Assembly: GCF_013149275.1 (NCBI RefSeq)
Contig: NZ_JABGNA010000003.1
Span: forward strand, 248,001-312,000
From: Mucilaginibacter sp. SG564
Lineage (GTDB): Bacteria > Bacteroidota > Bacteroidia > Sphingobacteriales > Sphingobacteriaceae
Length of the DNA: 64,000 nt
Direction of reading: 5' to 3'
How positions within the stretch are numbered: position 1 is the first letter of the stretch; each line of letters begins with the position of its first letter. Position numbers and translations under genes: made by a program. Shown here one piece after another: positions 44,979 to 53,091 of the stretch. The notes beneath the pieces were generated by a model. That model was not told the DNA's origin. It ran no database searches and saw nothing but the letters and a program-made list of their open reading frames with translations.

Positions 44979-45857
44979 ATGTACCAGGAAAATTTACACC
45001 AGGAATTTGAGATAGTTTATAAAGAGCTCAACGAAAACCCTCAAAAAGCGCATCAGCATAGCTTTTTTGAGCTGATTTATATTGTAAACGGCACGGGTAC
45101 ACAATGCATCAATAAAAACTCCTTCGACTATCACGACGGTCATTTATTTCTGATAACTCCGCAGGACTGCCACTCCTTTGAAATCAAAACCACAACAAGC
45201 TTTTTCTTTATTCGCTTTAACGATATCTATATCCGTAACCAGCAGCAGGACCGTAAAGCCAAGAACGATTGGCTGCAGCAAATGGAATTTATCCTGCAAC
45301 ATGCCAGTCACCAACCTGGCTGTTTGCTATGCAACAATGGCGACAAACCGCTGGTAAAAATGCTGGTAGAAAGCATTATCCGTGAACAGGTGAACCGAGA
45401 GGCACATTATACCGAACTGATCAAACAACTGGTAAACACTATACTAACTATTGTGGCCCGCAACATGACCATGATGCCGGTGAGTGCTTGTCTAACAACC
45501 AATTTGAACAATGAGCCGGTTGTTGATATTATCCGGTACATACAGGAAAATATCTACGAGCCCGAAAAACTGCGTACCGAACTCATCAGTGATCATTTTG
45601 GGATAGCACAGGCTTACCTTGGTCGTTATTTCAAAAAACATACCGGCGAAAGCCTGCAACAGTATATCTCCAACTACAAACTTAAACTGGTTGAAACCCG
45701 CCTGCAGCACAGCGATATGCGCATCAACGAGATTGTTCGTGAATTGGGCTTTACCGACGAAAGCCACCTGAACCGCCTGTTCAAAAAGCATAAAGGCATC
45801 AACCCATCATCCTTCCGAAAACAGAACAACGCGGCTTATCAGCCTGTGCACCAGTAA
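44979..45857 (+). CDS. AraC-family transcriptional regulator
   Basis: A 292-residue AraC-type regulator. The N-terminal cupin half holds HQHSFFELIYIVNGTGTQCI and FLITPQDCHSFEI, and the C-terminal half has two helix-turn-helix units (LISDHFGIAQAYLGRYFKKH; EIVRELGFTDESHLNRLFKKH). I prefer the ATG at 44979 to a GTG two codons earlier. It is divergent from the MDR oxidoreductase gene and probably controls it and itself through the palindrome at 44937-44954. Its TAA abuts the stop of the convergent esterase gene with no base between. Confidence 0.8.
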   Translation: MYQENLHQEFEIVYKELNENPQKAHQHSFFELIYIVNGTGTQCINKNSFDYHDGHLFLITPQDCHSFEIKTTTSFFFIRFNDIYIRNQQQDRKAKNDWLQQMEFILQHASHQPGCLLCNNGDKPLVKMLVESIIREQVNREAHYTELIKQLVNTILTIVARNMTMMPVSACLTTNLNNEPVVDIIRYIQENIYEPEKLRTELISDHFGIAQAYLGRYFKKHTGESLQQYISNYKLKLVETRLQHSDMRINEIVRELGFTDESHLNRLFKKHKGINPSSFRKQNNAAYQPVHQ

Positions 45858-46598
45858 CTATTTCAGCGCTTTGGCAATAGCCTGCTCGGTAACCGTTGCC
45901 ATAACTTTATAACCTGCAGCATTGGGGTGTACGCCATCTGTAGTAAGCTCCGGCTTTTGCCCGTTGCGCTCATCAACCATGGGTGTAAAATAATCCAGCA
46001 GGGTCAGGTTATTTTCGGTGGCGTAGGCTTTGATGAGCTTGTTGAGTGCGATGATCTTGCCAGCCGGTTCAATGCCTTTACGCCATGGATAATCAAATAC
46101 AGGCAGGTAAGCGCATAGTATCACCTTGATATGGTGCAGTTTAGCCAGCTCGGTCATGGAGCGAATGTTGTTCATGATATACTCATTTGTCAGGTGGCCA
46201 TAGTTGGAGGCGATATCATTACTACCGGCAAGTATGATCACCGCTTTAGGCTTCAGACCGATCACATCCTGCTGAAAGCGCAGTAATAACTGTCCTGAGA
46301 TCTGTCCGCTCACACCCCTGTCCAGATAGGATTTTTCCTTAAAAAACTCAGGCACAGTGGTTTTCCACCGCTCAAATATGGAGCTCCCTAAAAATACCAC
46401 CCTATTTTCGCCGGGTTTGGGGGCGCCTACCTCTTTGTTTTCCCGGGCATAGCGAGACAACGCGGCCCAGTCATCCCGCAAATCCTCTTTGGCAACAGCC
46501 GGCTTATTTTTTCCAGTATCGGGGCTGCCTTGCTGCGCGTAACCGGCAGAGGCGATCAATAATCCGGCGAATAATAATAGGGTAAGTTTTGTATTCAT
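45858..46598 (-). CDS. SGNH/GDSL-family esterase, secreted
   Basis: A 246-residue hydrolase with a signal peptide (FAGLLIASAGYAQ). The GDSL block reads FLGSSIFERW, with GSS in place of GDS and the nucleophile at S73; block II glycine is in RGVSGQ near 98; block III GSND gives N127; and block V DGVHPNAAGY gives D221 and H224. It would remove acyl groups such as acetate from carbohydrate in the periplasm. Copy B of the duplicated element begins only 25 bp upstream of its start codon. Confidence 0.82.
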   Translation of the reverse strand: MNTKLTLLLFAGLLIASAGYAQQGSPDTGKNKPAVAKEDLRDDWAALSRYARENKEVGAPKPGENRVVFLGSSIFERWKTTVPEFFKEKSYLDRGVSGQISGQLLLRFQQDVIGLKPKAVIILAGSNDIASNYGHLTNEYIMNNIRSMTELAKLHHIKVILCAYLPVFDYPWRKGIEPAGKIIALNKLIKAYATENNLTLLDYFTPMVDERNGQKPELTTDGVHPNAAGYKVMATVTEQAIAKALK

Positions 46599-46623
46599 TT
46601 TGGATATATATATCGTAGCAAAA

Positions 46624-46878
46624 ACTTTTTAAAGGTTGAATTTTAACAATTTTCGACTCAAAATCGGGCAAAAACAGGTGAAAAACAGATCAAAAATCAC
46701 TCAAAATCATCGATTTTAACACTTTTTAACAAATTTTTTACACGTTTTGAAAACTTTAAAAAGTATTAATTTCCTATATATCAAATTACGACATACCAAA
46801 TGATCAGTTTTTGGATTGTTTTTTCTGTTAACCAAACAGCCCGGTTCTCTGCTAAAAAAGAGAACCGGGCTGTGGTTT
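46624..46878 (+). repeat. Duplicated curved-DNA / RNA-like element, copy B
   Basis: The core 46624-46764 is 141 bp, the same length as copy A, with the same bounding ACTTTTTAAA / TTTAAAAAGT. TTTTAACA boxes start at 46641, 46714 and 46724. A/T tracts start at 46650, 46660, 46670, 46681, 46692 and 46703, each separated from the next by exactly 6 bp. Copy B has one more tract than copy A, and the distance between the first and second TTTTAACA boxes is correspondingly 10 bp longer (73 against 63). A 15-bp perfect hairpin follows at 46836-46873. Confidence 0.7.
46836..46873 (+). terminator. 15-bp hairpin closing element B
   Basis: ACAGCCCGGTTCTCT at 46836-46850 pairs perfectly with AGAGAACCGGGCTGT at 46859-46873. 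The following bases GGTTTAT are only weakly T-rich. It matches the hairpin of copy A and lies between two divergent genes. Confidence 0.6.
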
Positions 46879-47052
46879 ATACAATATACGAAAAATTGTT
46901 GAATATGCCGGTGGCAAAATTCATTGAACGCAGGTAAGTAGTGTGCGATAAGAGATGCTTCACCTCATCCAATCAATTATTTTTAAATTAACAATTCCTT
47001 TACAGACCGGGGTTTACTTTGTGGCAACTTTATTATAAAAACCCTATTACCC

Positions 47053-48345
47053 ATGAAAAAAAATTTATTAACCCTTTTTACTTTTAGTGCTATAGCCCTT
47101 AGTGCCTGCAAAAAAGATCATAAGGTAAATATAGCTCCACCATACCCGGATATGGCCGAAGCAGCCGATCCTGCTGTTCTGATGACCACTGCCGATGGTG
47201 TAAAAGTATATAACGGTGGCTTTGGCTCGGCCATAGCTCCGGACCCTAAAGACGCTAATGTTTTTTACCTGCTTACCGATCGCGGACCTAATGCTGCGGG
47301 TTCAACAACCAACGCCATCATATTTGGCAAAGCCGATTTTACTCCCGAGATAGGCAAGTTCAGGCTAAAAGATGGTAAACTGGTATTGGAGCAAACCATT
47401 CAGCTTAAAAATGCTGCCGGCCAACCCCTGAACGGTTTACCCAACCCTATCGACCAGGGCGGCACCGGCGAAATCGCTTTTGATCTGAACGGAAACCAGA
47501 TTGCACCAAATGCCGACGGGATCGACTCAGAAGGCATGGTTTTAGCCTCCGACGGTACTTTCTGGATCAGTGATGAATACGGTCCTCACATTGTACATTT
47601 TGATGCCTCAGGTAAAACCATTGAGCGTATAAACCCATTCGGAACAGGTACCGGCGGTCGTAAAATTCCCCTGGTGTTTGCCAAACGTAAACCCAACCGT
47701 GGCATGGAAGGCCTCGCCATTACGCCCGATGGCAAAACATTGGTGGGCATGATGCAATCGCCGATGCTTAACCGCAATAAAACGGCGGTTGCCAATTCAA
47801 CCATCCTGCGTATCCTTACTTTTGATATCGCTTCGGGTGCTACCAAACAGTATGCCTATGTGATGGATAATGTATCCCTTACGGGCGTAAGCGATATAGT
47901 GGCGGTTAATGCCACTACCTTTTTAACCGTTGAGCGCGATGGCTTGTATGGCGGCGCGCCAAGTAATCCGGCTACATTTAAAAAAATATTCAAGATAAGC
48001 CTTACCGGCGCTACCGATATATCAGATGACGCCAATGGCGCTAATGGCAAACTTTACGGGGGCAAAACCGTAGAGGAGCTGAATGACCAGGCCGGTTTGC
48101 AGGGTGCAGGCATTACCCCGGTATCTAAAACCCTGGTGCTGGATCTGCTGAAAGATCTGCCAACCGTTTACCCGCATGATAAGGCCGAAGGTTTGGCCCT
48201 GCTACCGGGCAATATCCTGGCCATCTCCAACGATGACGACTTTGGTGTACTGGATAATGGCAAGGGCGGTTTCGCTGCTAAAATACTGCCCGCTACCAAC
48301 ACGGTTGATCATAACCGCATCTATTTTGTAAAGATAAAGCTATAA
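47053..48345 (+). CDS. Phytase-like esterase lipoprotein
   Basis: A 430-residue lipoprotein (lipobox LSAC, Cys19). The mature part matches the esterase-like activity of phytase domain (PF13449-type beta-propeller): LTDRGPNAAGSTTNAIIFG, DSEGMVLASDGTFWISDEYGP (cited by WISDEYGP), RGMEGLAITPDGKTLVGMMQS (cited by RGMEGLAITPDG), and DDDFGVLDNGKGG. It may release phosphate from organic phosphoesters at the cell surface; activity in this family is established for few members. A strong terminator follows at 48385-48417. Confidence 0.8.
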   Translation: MKKNLLTLFTFSAIALSACKKDHKVNIAPPYPDMAEAADPAVLMTTADGVKVYNGGFGSAIAPDPKDANVFYLLTDRGPNAAGSTTNAIIFGKADFTPEIGKFRLKDGKLVLEQTIQLKNAAGQPLNGLPNPIDQGGTGEIAFDLNGNQIAPNADGIDSEGMVLASDGTFWISDEYGPHIVHFDASGKTIERINPFGTGTGGRKIPLVFAKRKPNRGMEGLAITPDGKTLVGMMQSPMLNRNKTAVANSTILRILTFDIASGATKQYAYVMDNVSLTGVSDIVAVNATTFLTVERDGLYGGAPSNPATFKKIFKISLTGATDISDDANGANGKLYGGKTVEELNDQAGLQGAGITPVSKTLVLDLLKDLPTVYPHDKAEGLALLPGNILAISNDDDFGVLDNGKGGFAAKILPATNTVDHNRIYFVKIKL

Positions 48346-48384
48346 GAGAAGCAAGAGATAAGAATCAGGAATCAAGACAGAACA

Positions 48385-48417
48385 AAAAAGCCATCCCGTT
48401 ATTCGGGGTGGCTTTTT
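48385..48417 (+). terminator. Terminator of the phytase-like gene
   Basis: AAAAAGCCATCCCG at 48385-48398 pairs with CGGGGTGGCTTTTT at 48404-48417 with one G-T pair, 40 bp after the stop. Confidence 0.75.
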
Positions 48418-48490
48418 ATTTCGGCAAACAGATCTCAAACAAGCTAAAACAGCATTAATTATTTTTTTGAAAATACGGTGTTTTCACGGA

Positions 48491-48521
48491 TTGCGAAGAC
48501 TTGTAACTCTGTTTACATTTG
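48491..48521 (+). promoter_or_regulatory. Promoter of a small membrane-protein gene
   Basis: TTG at 48491-48493, 20 bp, TACATTTG at 48514-48521. Both elements and the spacing fit the Bacteroidota consensus. Confidence 0.6.
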
Positions 48522-48551
48522 TATCAATGGGTTTTACTAAAACCGCTGATA

Positions 48552-48746
48552 ATGAAATTAAGGTTAACTGATAAGGTACTTATTTTTTTTATCCTGATGA
48601 TAGCGATTATAGTGCAACGCCCGAGCTATCAATTGGTGAATGCCTTGATAGGCGGCTTACATCTCAATTTGGGATTGATACCACACCTGAGATCATTTGT
48701 CGCATTATTTACAAATATATCATACTTCCTTAGGGGAGTTTATTAA
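48552..48746 (+). CDS. Small membrane protein, hypothetical
   Basis: A 64-residue product from the ATG at 48552. A single strongly hydrophobic segment (VLIFFILMIAIIVQ) lies near the N-terminus after a short basic start (MKLRLTDK), and the C-terminal half has moderately hydrophobic stretches. The frame is also open upstream but overlaps the promoter, so this ATG is the better start, about 24 nt after the predicted transcription start. A hairpin terminator lies 100 bp downstream. I do not recognise a family. Confidence 0.45.
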   Translation: MKLRLTDKVLIFFILMIAIIVQRPSYQLVNALIGGLHLNLGLIPHLRSFVALFTNISYFLRGVY

Positions 48747-48844
48747 GAATAACACCTATGAAAAGCACCTTGAGAAAGTGCAAAAAAGATTAAGTATATT
48801 GTTGGTGATATGCTTAGTTAAATGGTCCTGACCGGCCTCAATAC

Positions 48845-48876
48845 AAGCATTACCTTTAACCAGGTAATGCTTTTTT
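48845..48876 (+). terminator. Intrinsic terminator after the small membrane-protein gene
   Basis: AAGCATTACCT at 48845-48855 pairs with AGGTAATGCTT at 48862-48872, followed by TTTT. Confidence 0.75.
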
Positions 48877-48924
48877 GTTGGTACGGGACTGTCATATTGA
48901 ACTCCACCGAAACACATCCTTCAT

Positions 48925-49170
48925 TAAAAGCCTCGGCCTGTGCGATTCCTTCCCTCGGGAAGGGGGAGGAAGGGGTTTATACATCATATCGGTTTACCGC
49001 ATGCATAAACCCCTCCCTGCCACAGCACAATCCAACCGCATCCTCCCGTGGGGAGGGAACTAAGAACCGGAGTCGGCCGTCATCCTGAACTTGTTTCAGT
49101 ATCCCTCAGGACGGGTTAATCGTCATACGATGCACCTTGCTTATGGGGTGCCGAAACAAGTTCGGCATGA
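48925..49170. repeat. Pair of dispersed hairpin repeats
   Basis: The first has arms CTTCCCTCGGGAAGGG and CCCGTGGGGAGGGAA around AACCCCTCCCTGCC. The second has GTCATCCTGAACTTGTTTC and GAAACAAGTTCGGCATGAC as an almost perfect inverted pair. Confidence 0.6.
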
Positions 49171-49182
49171 CGTGGAGGGTAA

Positions 49183-49213
49183 TTGTGGTCGCTGTAGAAA
49201 TAAGTTATATTTG
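49183..49213 (+). promoter_or_regulatory. Promoter of the 121-residue protein gene
   Basis: TTG at 49183-49185, 20 bp, TATATTTG at 49206-49213; ATG at 49228. A close consensus match. Confidence 0.65.
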
Positions 49214-49227
49214 AATCGCATTCCCGA

Positions 49228-49593
49228 ATGAAGAAACCGATGCCTTTTGATTTCCTGCTGGATTACTTACCCAGCGGCATCGTCGTTAAGCCGGCGATTG
49301 GTATGTTTTATATCTATTACGCGCAAAAGATCGTCATGATCTTCCGCAAAACCAGCAAGAACCCGCAGCATAACGGCATCTGGATATCGACCAGGCGGGA
49401 GCATCATGCCAGTTTAAAGGCCGAGATACCCGCCATAACCGATTTTGAATTAGAAGAAGGCTTTGATACCGCCTGGCTCCTGCTCAGCGACAGCCACGAT
49501 GACTTTGAATACGCCGCCATACAACTCTGCGAACTGGTTGCACAAAAGGATCAAAGGATAGGCAAAGTAACACCCAACAGCACAAGCATTTAG
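49228..49593 (+). CDS. Hypothetical protein, possibly TfoX/YjbR-like
   Basis: A 121-residue soluble protein with no signal peptide. The order of segments (VVKPAIGMFYIYYAQKIVMIFRK, quoted in part, then GIWISTRREHHASL, then a C-terminal WLLLSDSHDDFEYAAIQLCEL helix) recalls small alpha/beta proteins of the TfoX-N/YjbR type, but this is only a resemblance. The promoter is close to consensus, which supports it as a real gene. The repeat cluster begins right after its stop. Confidence 0.6.
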   Translation: MKKPMPFDFLLDYLPSGIVVKPAIGMFYIYYAQKIVMIFRKTSKNPQHNGIWISTRREHHASLKAEIPAITDFELEEGFDTAWLLLSDSHDDFEYAAIQLCELVAQKDQRIGKVTPNSTSI

Positions 49594-49649
49594 CATGTGA
49601 CTGGCATTATTACCGCAGTCGCTCGGCTCCGGCCGAGTGACTGCATGAG

Positions 49650-49965
49650 AGTGGTGGCCTGTCACCCTGAGCTTGTCGAAGGGTCGCGCGCAGAGGCCTG
49701 CACACCATGCTTCGACGGGTTCAGCATGACAGCCATTTTTGAAAATCACGAAAGTGGTGGCCTGTCACCCTGAGCTTGTCGAAGGGTCCGCTGCAGTCGC
49801 TCGGCTCCAGCCGAGTGACCGTTATTACCCGGCCTCCGGCCGTCGCAAAAGGCAAGGTTATTTATATTGGTTTCCCCCCTTCGCTGGCGCACGCGTGCGA
49901 CAGCAGAGGGCCGTCGCAAAGGGCAAGTATATTGGTTTCGCAGGCCAGAGGCCTGTAAATAATTG
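49650..49965. repeat. Clustered dispersed hairpin repeats
   Basis: At least two copies of GTCACCCTGAGCTTGTCGAAGGGTC (cited by its CTGAGCTTGTCGAAGGG core) plus repeated CGCTCGGCTCCGGCCGAGTG palindromes. The density suggests nested insertion. Confidence 0.6.
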
Positions 49966-50178
49966 TCGCTCGGCTGGAGCCCACAGGTGTTGGGAAGACA
50001 TAAATTTATACCAAACGTTCTCATTTCGATGAGCAGAAGCTGAGGCCTGGGCAGGGGGCGAAGAGAAATCTTGTACGATTTGCTTATCTCGACGTATAAG
50101 ATTTCTCCTCGTACCTCGTCGAAATGACAACTTTTTCTTCTTCCCAACACTTGAGGGCTGGAGCCGAGCGACTGCATG
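49966..50178. repeat. 215-bp palindromic mobile-like element, copy 2
   Basis: Matches copy 1 at 16516-16733 nearly base for base, including the inner GACGTATAAGATTTCTCCTC stretch. The ends are GCTCGGCTGGAGCCC on the left and GGGCTGGAGCCGAGC on the right. Confidence 0.75.
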
Positions 50179-50192
50179 AGATTTAGAGGGAC

Positions 50193-53000
50193 TTAAACTT
50201 TAATCAGCTTGCCACGGGTAAGTATTTTGCCTTTAAGCATGATCACATAAATATATACTCCCGGACTAAGGTTTATCTGAAATGTATTTTGCAGCTGGGT
50301 AATGGTTCGCTCCATGCGTACATACCCAACCGCGTCATACAGCTTAAAATCGTACGTATTGTCTATATCGCCGCTCAGGATATTGAGTTGTGTGCTTACC
50401 GGGTTGGGGTAAAGCGTAAACTGACTGGGTTGTAAATAGGTAGCATTAGCCAGGTCGGAGTAGATGATCTTACCATCATTAGTTTGAAGTTCTACCCGGT
50501 AATATTGTATCCCCTTTTTAGGATTGGCATCTGTAAACTGGTAGGCTAATGATGAGCCTACCTGGGTTGTGCCCAGGTTGGCGAAAGCATTGTATCCGGT
50601 TTGTTTTTGCCAGGTGATGGATTTGAGGTTCACCACACTGCCTATCTGCAGATCGAGCACAATGGTGTTATTCACTACATTGGCCAGCAGGGTTTTAACA
50701 TAACAGCCTACCCCCTGGTTCTTAGCATCAATGGTTAAGCTTTTCAGGCCCTCAAAACCATCGCCCTGCGCGCTCACCGCGAAATAGGATGAGGTTTGCT
50801 GGGCGGCAGGTATAAGAATGGTAGTATCAGCAACGGTGGTTAATTTTTGCAGTACGTTATCTTTAATAGTATAAACTACGTACCCTTTACTGCCAGGCTG
50901 GGCCCTCCAATGCAACAGCGTGCCGTCGGTACAGTTATACCCTACCTCCAGTTTAAGGGGTTGAGAAAGTACAAATTCCTTGCTGATAAACGCCTGGCTG
51001 CCGATATCCATTTTGAGCATGGCGGTGGTAAATACGTCGGGAGTTGTCCAGTCGTAATACCTGTTTTTGAGGGTAACGCTGCTGATGGCTTTCCAGGTAT
51101 TGCCATGATCATAGCTTACGCTAAGCTGTCCCGATGTGGCGCTGAACGAACTTTGCCAGCGCAGGTAGTTTTCACCAGCTGCGAAAAGATGGTTCTGCCC
51201 CGAGGGATAGGTCCACTCAAAACGGTTGGCCGCTGTAGCCCCGTGCGCTATATAAAAAGTTTGAGTTCCGGATGCTATTTTACTTCCTTTTACATGGATG
51301 ATATAATTACCGGCCACGGGATTTTGCAGGCTCACCTGTTCGGTATTGTTGATGGTATCCCGGCGGCGTACGGCAGGTTTTGTTAGGGAATCTGTGGCCG
51401 GATAGGTGCTTAAGCTCCAGGGCAGCAGCGTTTGCCCATCGGGTGTGGTAACAGACAGGTCAAGATCATTGATCAGCGCCTTGGGGGCGTTGAGCGCCGC
51501 AGGCAGATCGTTCCAGGCCAGCGACACCTTAAACAGACTGCTGCCTGCCGGAACGCTGATGGTATAATCTACCTGTTGCTGGTTGCTAACCGCTCCTTTT
51601 TTAAAACGGTTATCTGTAAGGGAGCGTAAAGCTTCCAGGGCGTTTAGCTGCCCGTAACCTGTTTTATGATCCACATTAGGCAAACCAATGTCATCTGCCG
51701 AATTGATGAGCACACTTTTGATGAGGGCAGCCGAGGGCAACTGGGCAAATTGTTTTTTGTAGGCCTGCTGCAACAGGGCTACAGTTCCCGTAACCAGGGC
51801 CGCGGCTCCGGAGGTACCATCTTCGCCATTGGATACCAGCTCGGGCTTTATCCTGCCGTCATAAGCAGGCCCGGCGGAGCTCAGATCTGCCGGCACCCCG
51901 TTTTGATCGGTACCGCCAATAACCAGCACATTTTTGGCCTGTTTAAAAGTTCCCGAAAGGTTGGCTACATTCGGGATGCCGTTATATAGGCCGGTAGTAG
52001 ATGGCATAGTGCCGATATTACCAGATGAAAACACATGAATGATGGAATCATTTGCCATCACCTGTTGGTCGTAAGCTACTGCCTCTACCCCGTAATAGTT
52101 TTCGATGCCCGTACCATAGGAGTGATTTTCAACGCCGATGTCAAAGGTTTTAAAAAGGGCGGTACTATCGGGCAGTAAACGGGCAAAATCTGATGAGGTG
52201 AACCGCACTTTAGGAGCGGAGCCCAATCCCCTGATAAATGAATTACCGTTGCCACCTATTAAAGTAGCCATAATGGTAGCATGCCCCGAGGTAATAGCCG
52301 CCGCCGGGAACGAAGTAAAGGAACGGCCAAGCAGATCGATATCATCGTCATAGCGTTCTTCCTTAATAGCTACATTGATGCCGGTTCCGTCAATCCCCGG
52401 AAAATTATCGGCAATGGCCGAGATCTGGTTAATACCCAGGTCGATATCATTGATCACCAGTTCGGCGTGGGCCTTCCGGGTAACATTGGCAAAGGTTACG
52501 TAGGGTTGCTGCAACAGATCAATAAGCCGTTGCAAGGAAATATTGAGGGTAACTGTGTTTGGGCTTTGAGCGGTTATTTCACCGTATCTTTTGATATCGC
52601 TGATCACTGAATCGCTTTGTGAAGTGACAGACAGATCGATAGATTGTTTAGAGGATGGATGTTTTTGCAAAAGCTGCACTAAATTATCGGTAGCTTTCCA
52701 TAGGGAGTTGGCTGGTGTAACCTCCTGTATATTGTCGTTGGTTGATATATCGGCGGTAGTGGCCACCACATAAAAATTATAGGATACCCGTTTTACGGCA
52801 CGAAGCTTTTTCACATCGGCCTTATCTGGTTCTTTAAATTTAACCAGGTAATATTTAAGCCCGTTATTTCCATTCAATGGCTGCACAGCAGGCGCTGCCT
52901 TATAAAGCACGGTCATAGCTTTATCGCCTGTTGTTTTTTGCGCCCACGAGCATTTAAAACATAAAAATCCCAGTATAAAACAGAGTAATTTTTTAACCAT
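50193..53000 (-). CDS. S8-like secreted serine peptidase with T9SS sorting domain
   Basis: A 935-residue exported protein (signal peptide ending SWAQ). An S8 (subtilisin-like) domain spans about 190-460: GHATIMATLIGG carries H240, SSGNIG carries the oxyanion N328 and GTSGAAA carries the nucleophile S397. The Asp motif is unusual: where VAVxDTG is expected the sequence is INVAIKEERYDDD, so the catalytic acid would be a glutamate near 214 or a displaced aspartate. Beta-sandwich modules follow, and the C-terminal 75 residues (FTLYPNPVSTQLNIL...GKLIKV) form a type A sorting domain for the type IX system. It may be a weak or inactive protease. It follows the M57 cluster terminator on the same strand. 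Confidence 0.82.
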   Translation of the reverse strand: MVKKLLCFILGFLCFKCSWAQKTTGDKAMTVLYKAAPAVQPLNGNNGLKYYLVKFKEPDKADVKKLRAVKRVSYNFYVVATTADISTNDNIQEVTPANSLWKATDNLVQLLQKHPSSKQSIDLSVTSQSDSVISDIKRYGEITAQSPNTVTLNISLQRLIDLLQQPYVTFANVTRKAHAELVINDIDLGINQISAIADNFPGIDGTGINVAIKEERYDDDIDLLGRSFTSFPAAAITSGHATIMATLIGGNGNSFIRGLGSAPKVRFTSSDFARLLPDSTALFKTFDIGVENHSYGTGIENYYGVEAVAYDQQVMANDSIIHVFSSGNIGTMPSTTGLYNGIPNVANLSGTFKQAKNVLVIGGTDQNGVPADLSSAGPAYDGRIKPELVSNGEDGTSGAAALVTGTVALLQQAYKKQFAQLPSAALIKSVLINSADDIGLPNVDHKTGYGQLNALEALRSLTDNRFKKGAVSNQQQVDYTISVPAGSSLFKVSLAWNDLPAALNAPKALINDLDLSVTTPDGQTLLPWSLSTYPATDSLTKPAVRRRDTINNTEQVSLQNPVAGNYIIHVKGSKIASGTQTFYIAHGATAANRFEWTYPSGQNHLFAAGENYLRWQSSFSATSGQLSVSYDHGNTWKAISSVTLKNRYYDWTTPDVFTTAMLKMDIGSQAFISKEFVLSQPLKLEVGYNCTDGTLLHWRAQPGSKGYVVYTIKDNVLQKLTTVADTTILIPAAQQTSSYFAVSAQGDGFEGLKSLTIDAKNQGVGCYVKTLLANVVNNTIVLDLQIGSVVNLKSITWQKQTGYNAFANLGTTQVGSSLAYQFTDANPKKGIQYYRVELQTNDGKIIYSDLANATYLQPSQFTLYPNPVSTQLNILSGDIDNTYDFKLYDAVGYVRMERTITQLQNTFQINLSPGVYIYVIMLKGKILTRGKLIKV

Positions 53001-53015
53001 ACTGAATATTAAAAA

Positions 53016-53044
53016 AATAAAGGGGAGTTTTGCTCCCCTTTATT
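53016..53044. terminator. Terminator below the M57 gene cluster
   Basis: AATAAAGGGGAG at 53016-53027 pairs perfectly with CTCCCCTTTATT at 53033-53044. It lies 48 bp past the stop of the last M57 gene and 16 bp before the S8 start codon. Confidence 0.75.
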
Positions 53045-53056
53045 TGTAAAACTACT

Positions 53057-53070
53057 TTATTGATCAATAA
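53057..53070. repeat. TTGATCAATAA flank repeated after each M57 gene
   Basis: TTATTGATCAATAA is a perfect 14-bp palindrome here. Related copies lie at about 54053-54064 and 54956-54967, in each case 20-40 bp past an M57 stop codon, so the tandem duplication unit includes this flank. Confidence 0.6.
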
Positions 53071-53091
53071 GAAGCAATACGATAAGGTTTT

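Larger units (their letters stand above)
46599..47052. other. Divergent intergenic region holding copy B of the duplicated element
   Basis: Neither flanking gene ends here, yet the region contains a strong terminator-like hairpin at 46836-46873. 46624-46878 is copy B of the duplicated element. 46879-47052 would carry the promoter of the phytase-like gene; no exact -7 element is seen, only TTTACTTTG near 47014. Confidence 0.6.
48747..49227. other. Intergenic stretch with terminator and hairpin repeats
   Basis: Contains a terminator at 48845-48876, two dispersed hairpin repeats (about 48925-49080 and 49079-49170) and the promoter of the next gene at 49183-49213. Frames of 60-88 codons across the repeats are rejected. 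Confidence 0.6.
49594..50192. other. Repeat cluster between two genes
   Basis: About 600 bp made almost wholly of dispersed palindromic elements: hairpins of the CACCCTGAGCTTGTCGAAGG family at about 49660-49733 and 49762-49790, GTCGCTCGGCTCCGGCC-type short repeats at about 49619-49640, 49797-49840 and 49905-49990, and copy 2 of the 215-bp element. Frames of up to 143 codons here are repeat translations, not genes. Confidence 0.65.

Noticed and set aside
49739-50177. Frames of 60-143 codons in the repeat cluster
   Set aside because: They are built entirely from dispersed repeats on both strands.
50847-51386. 179-codon plus-strand frame inside the S8 protease gene
   Set aside because: Antisense shadow of a gene with clear domains and a sorting signal.
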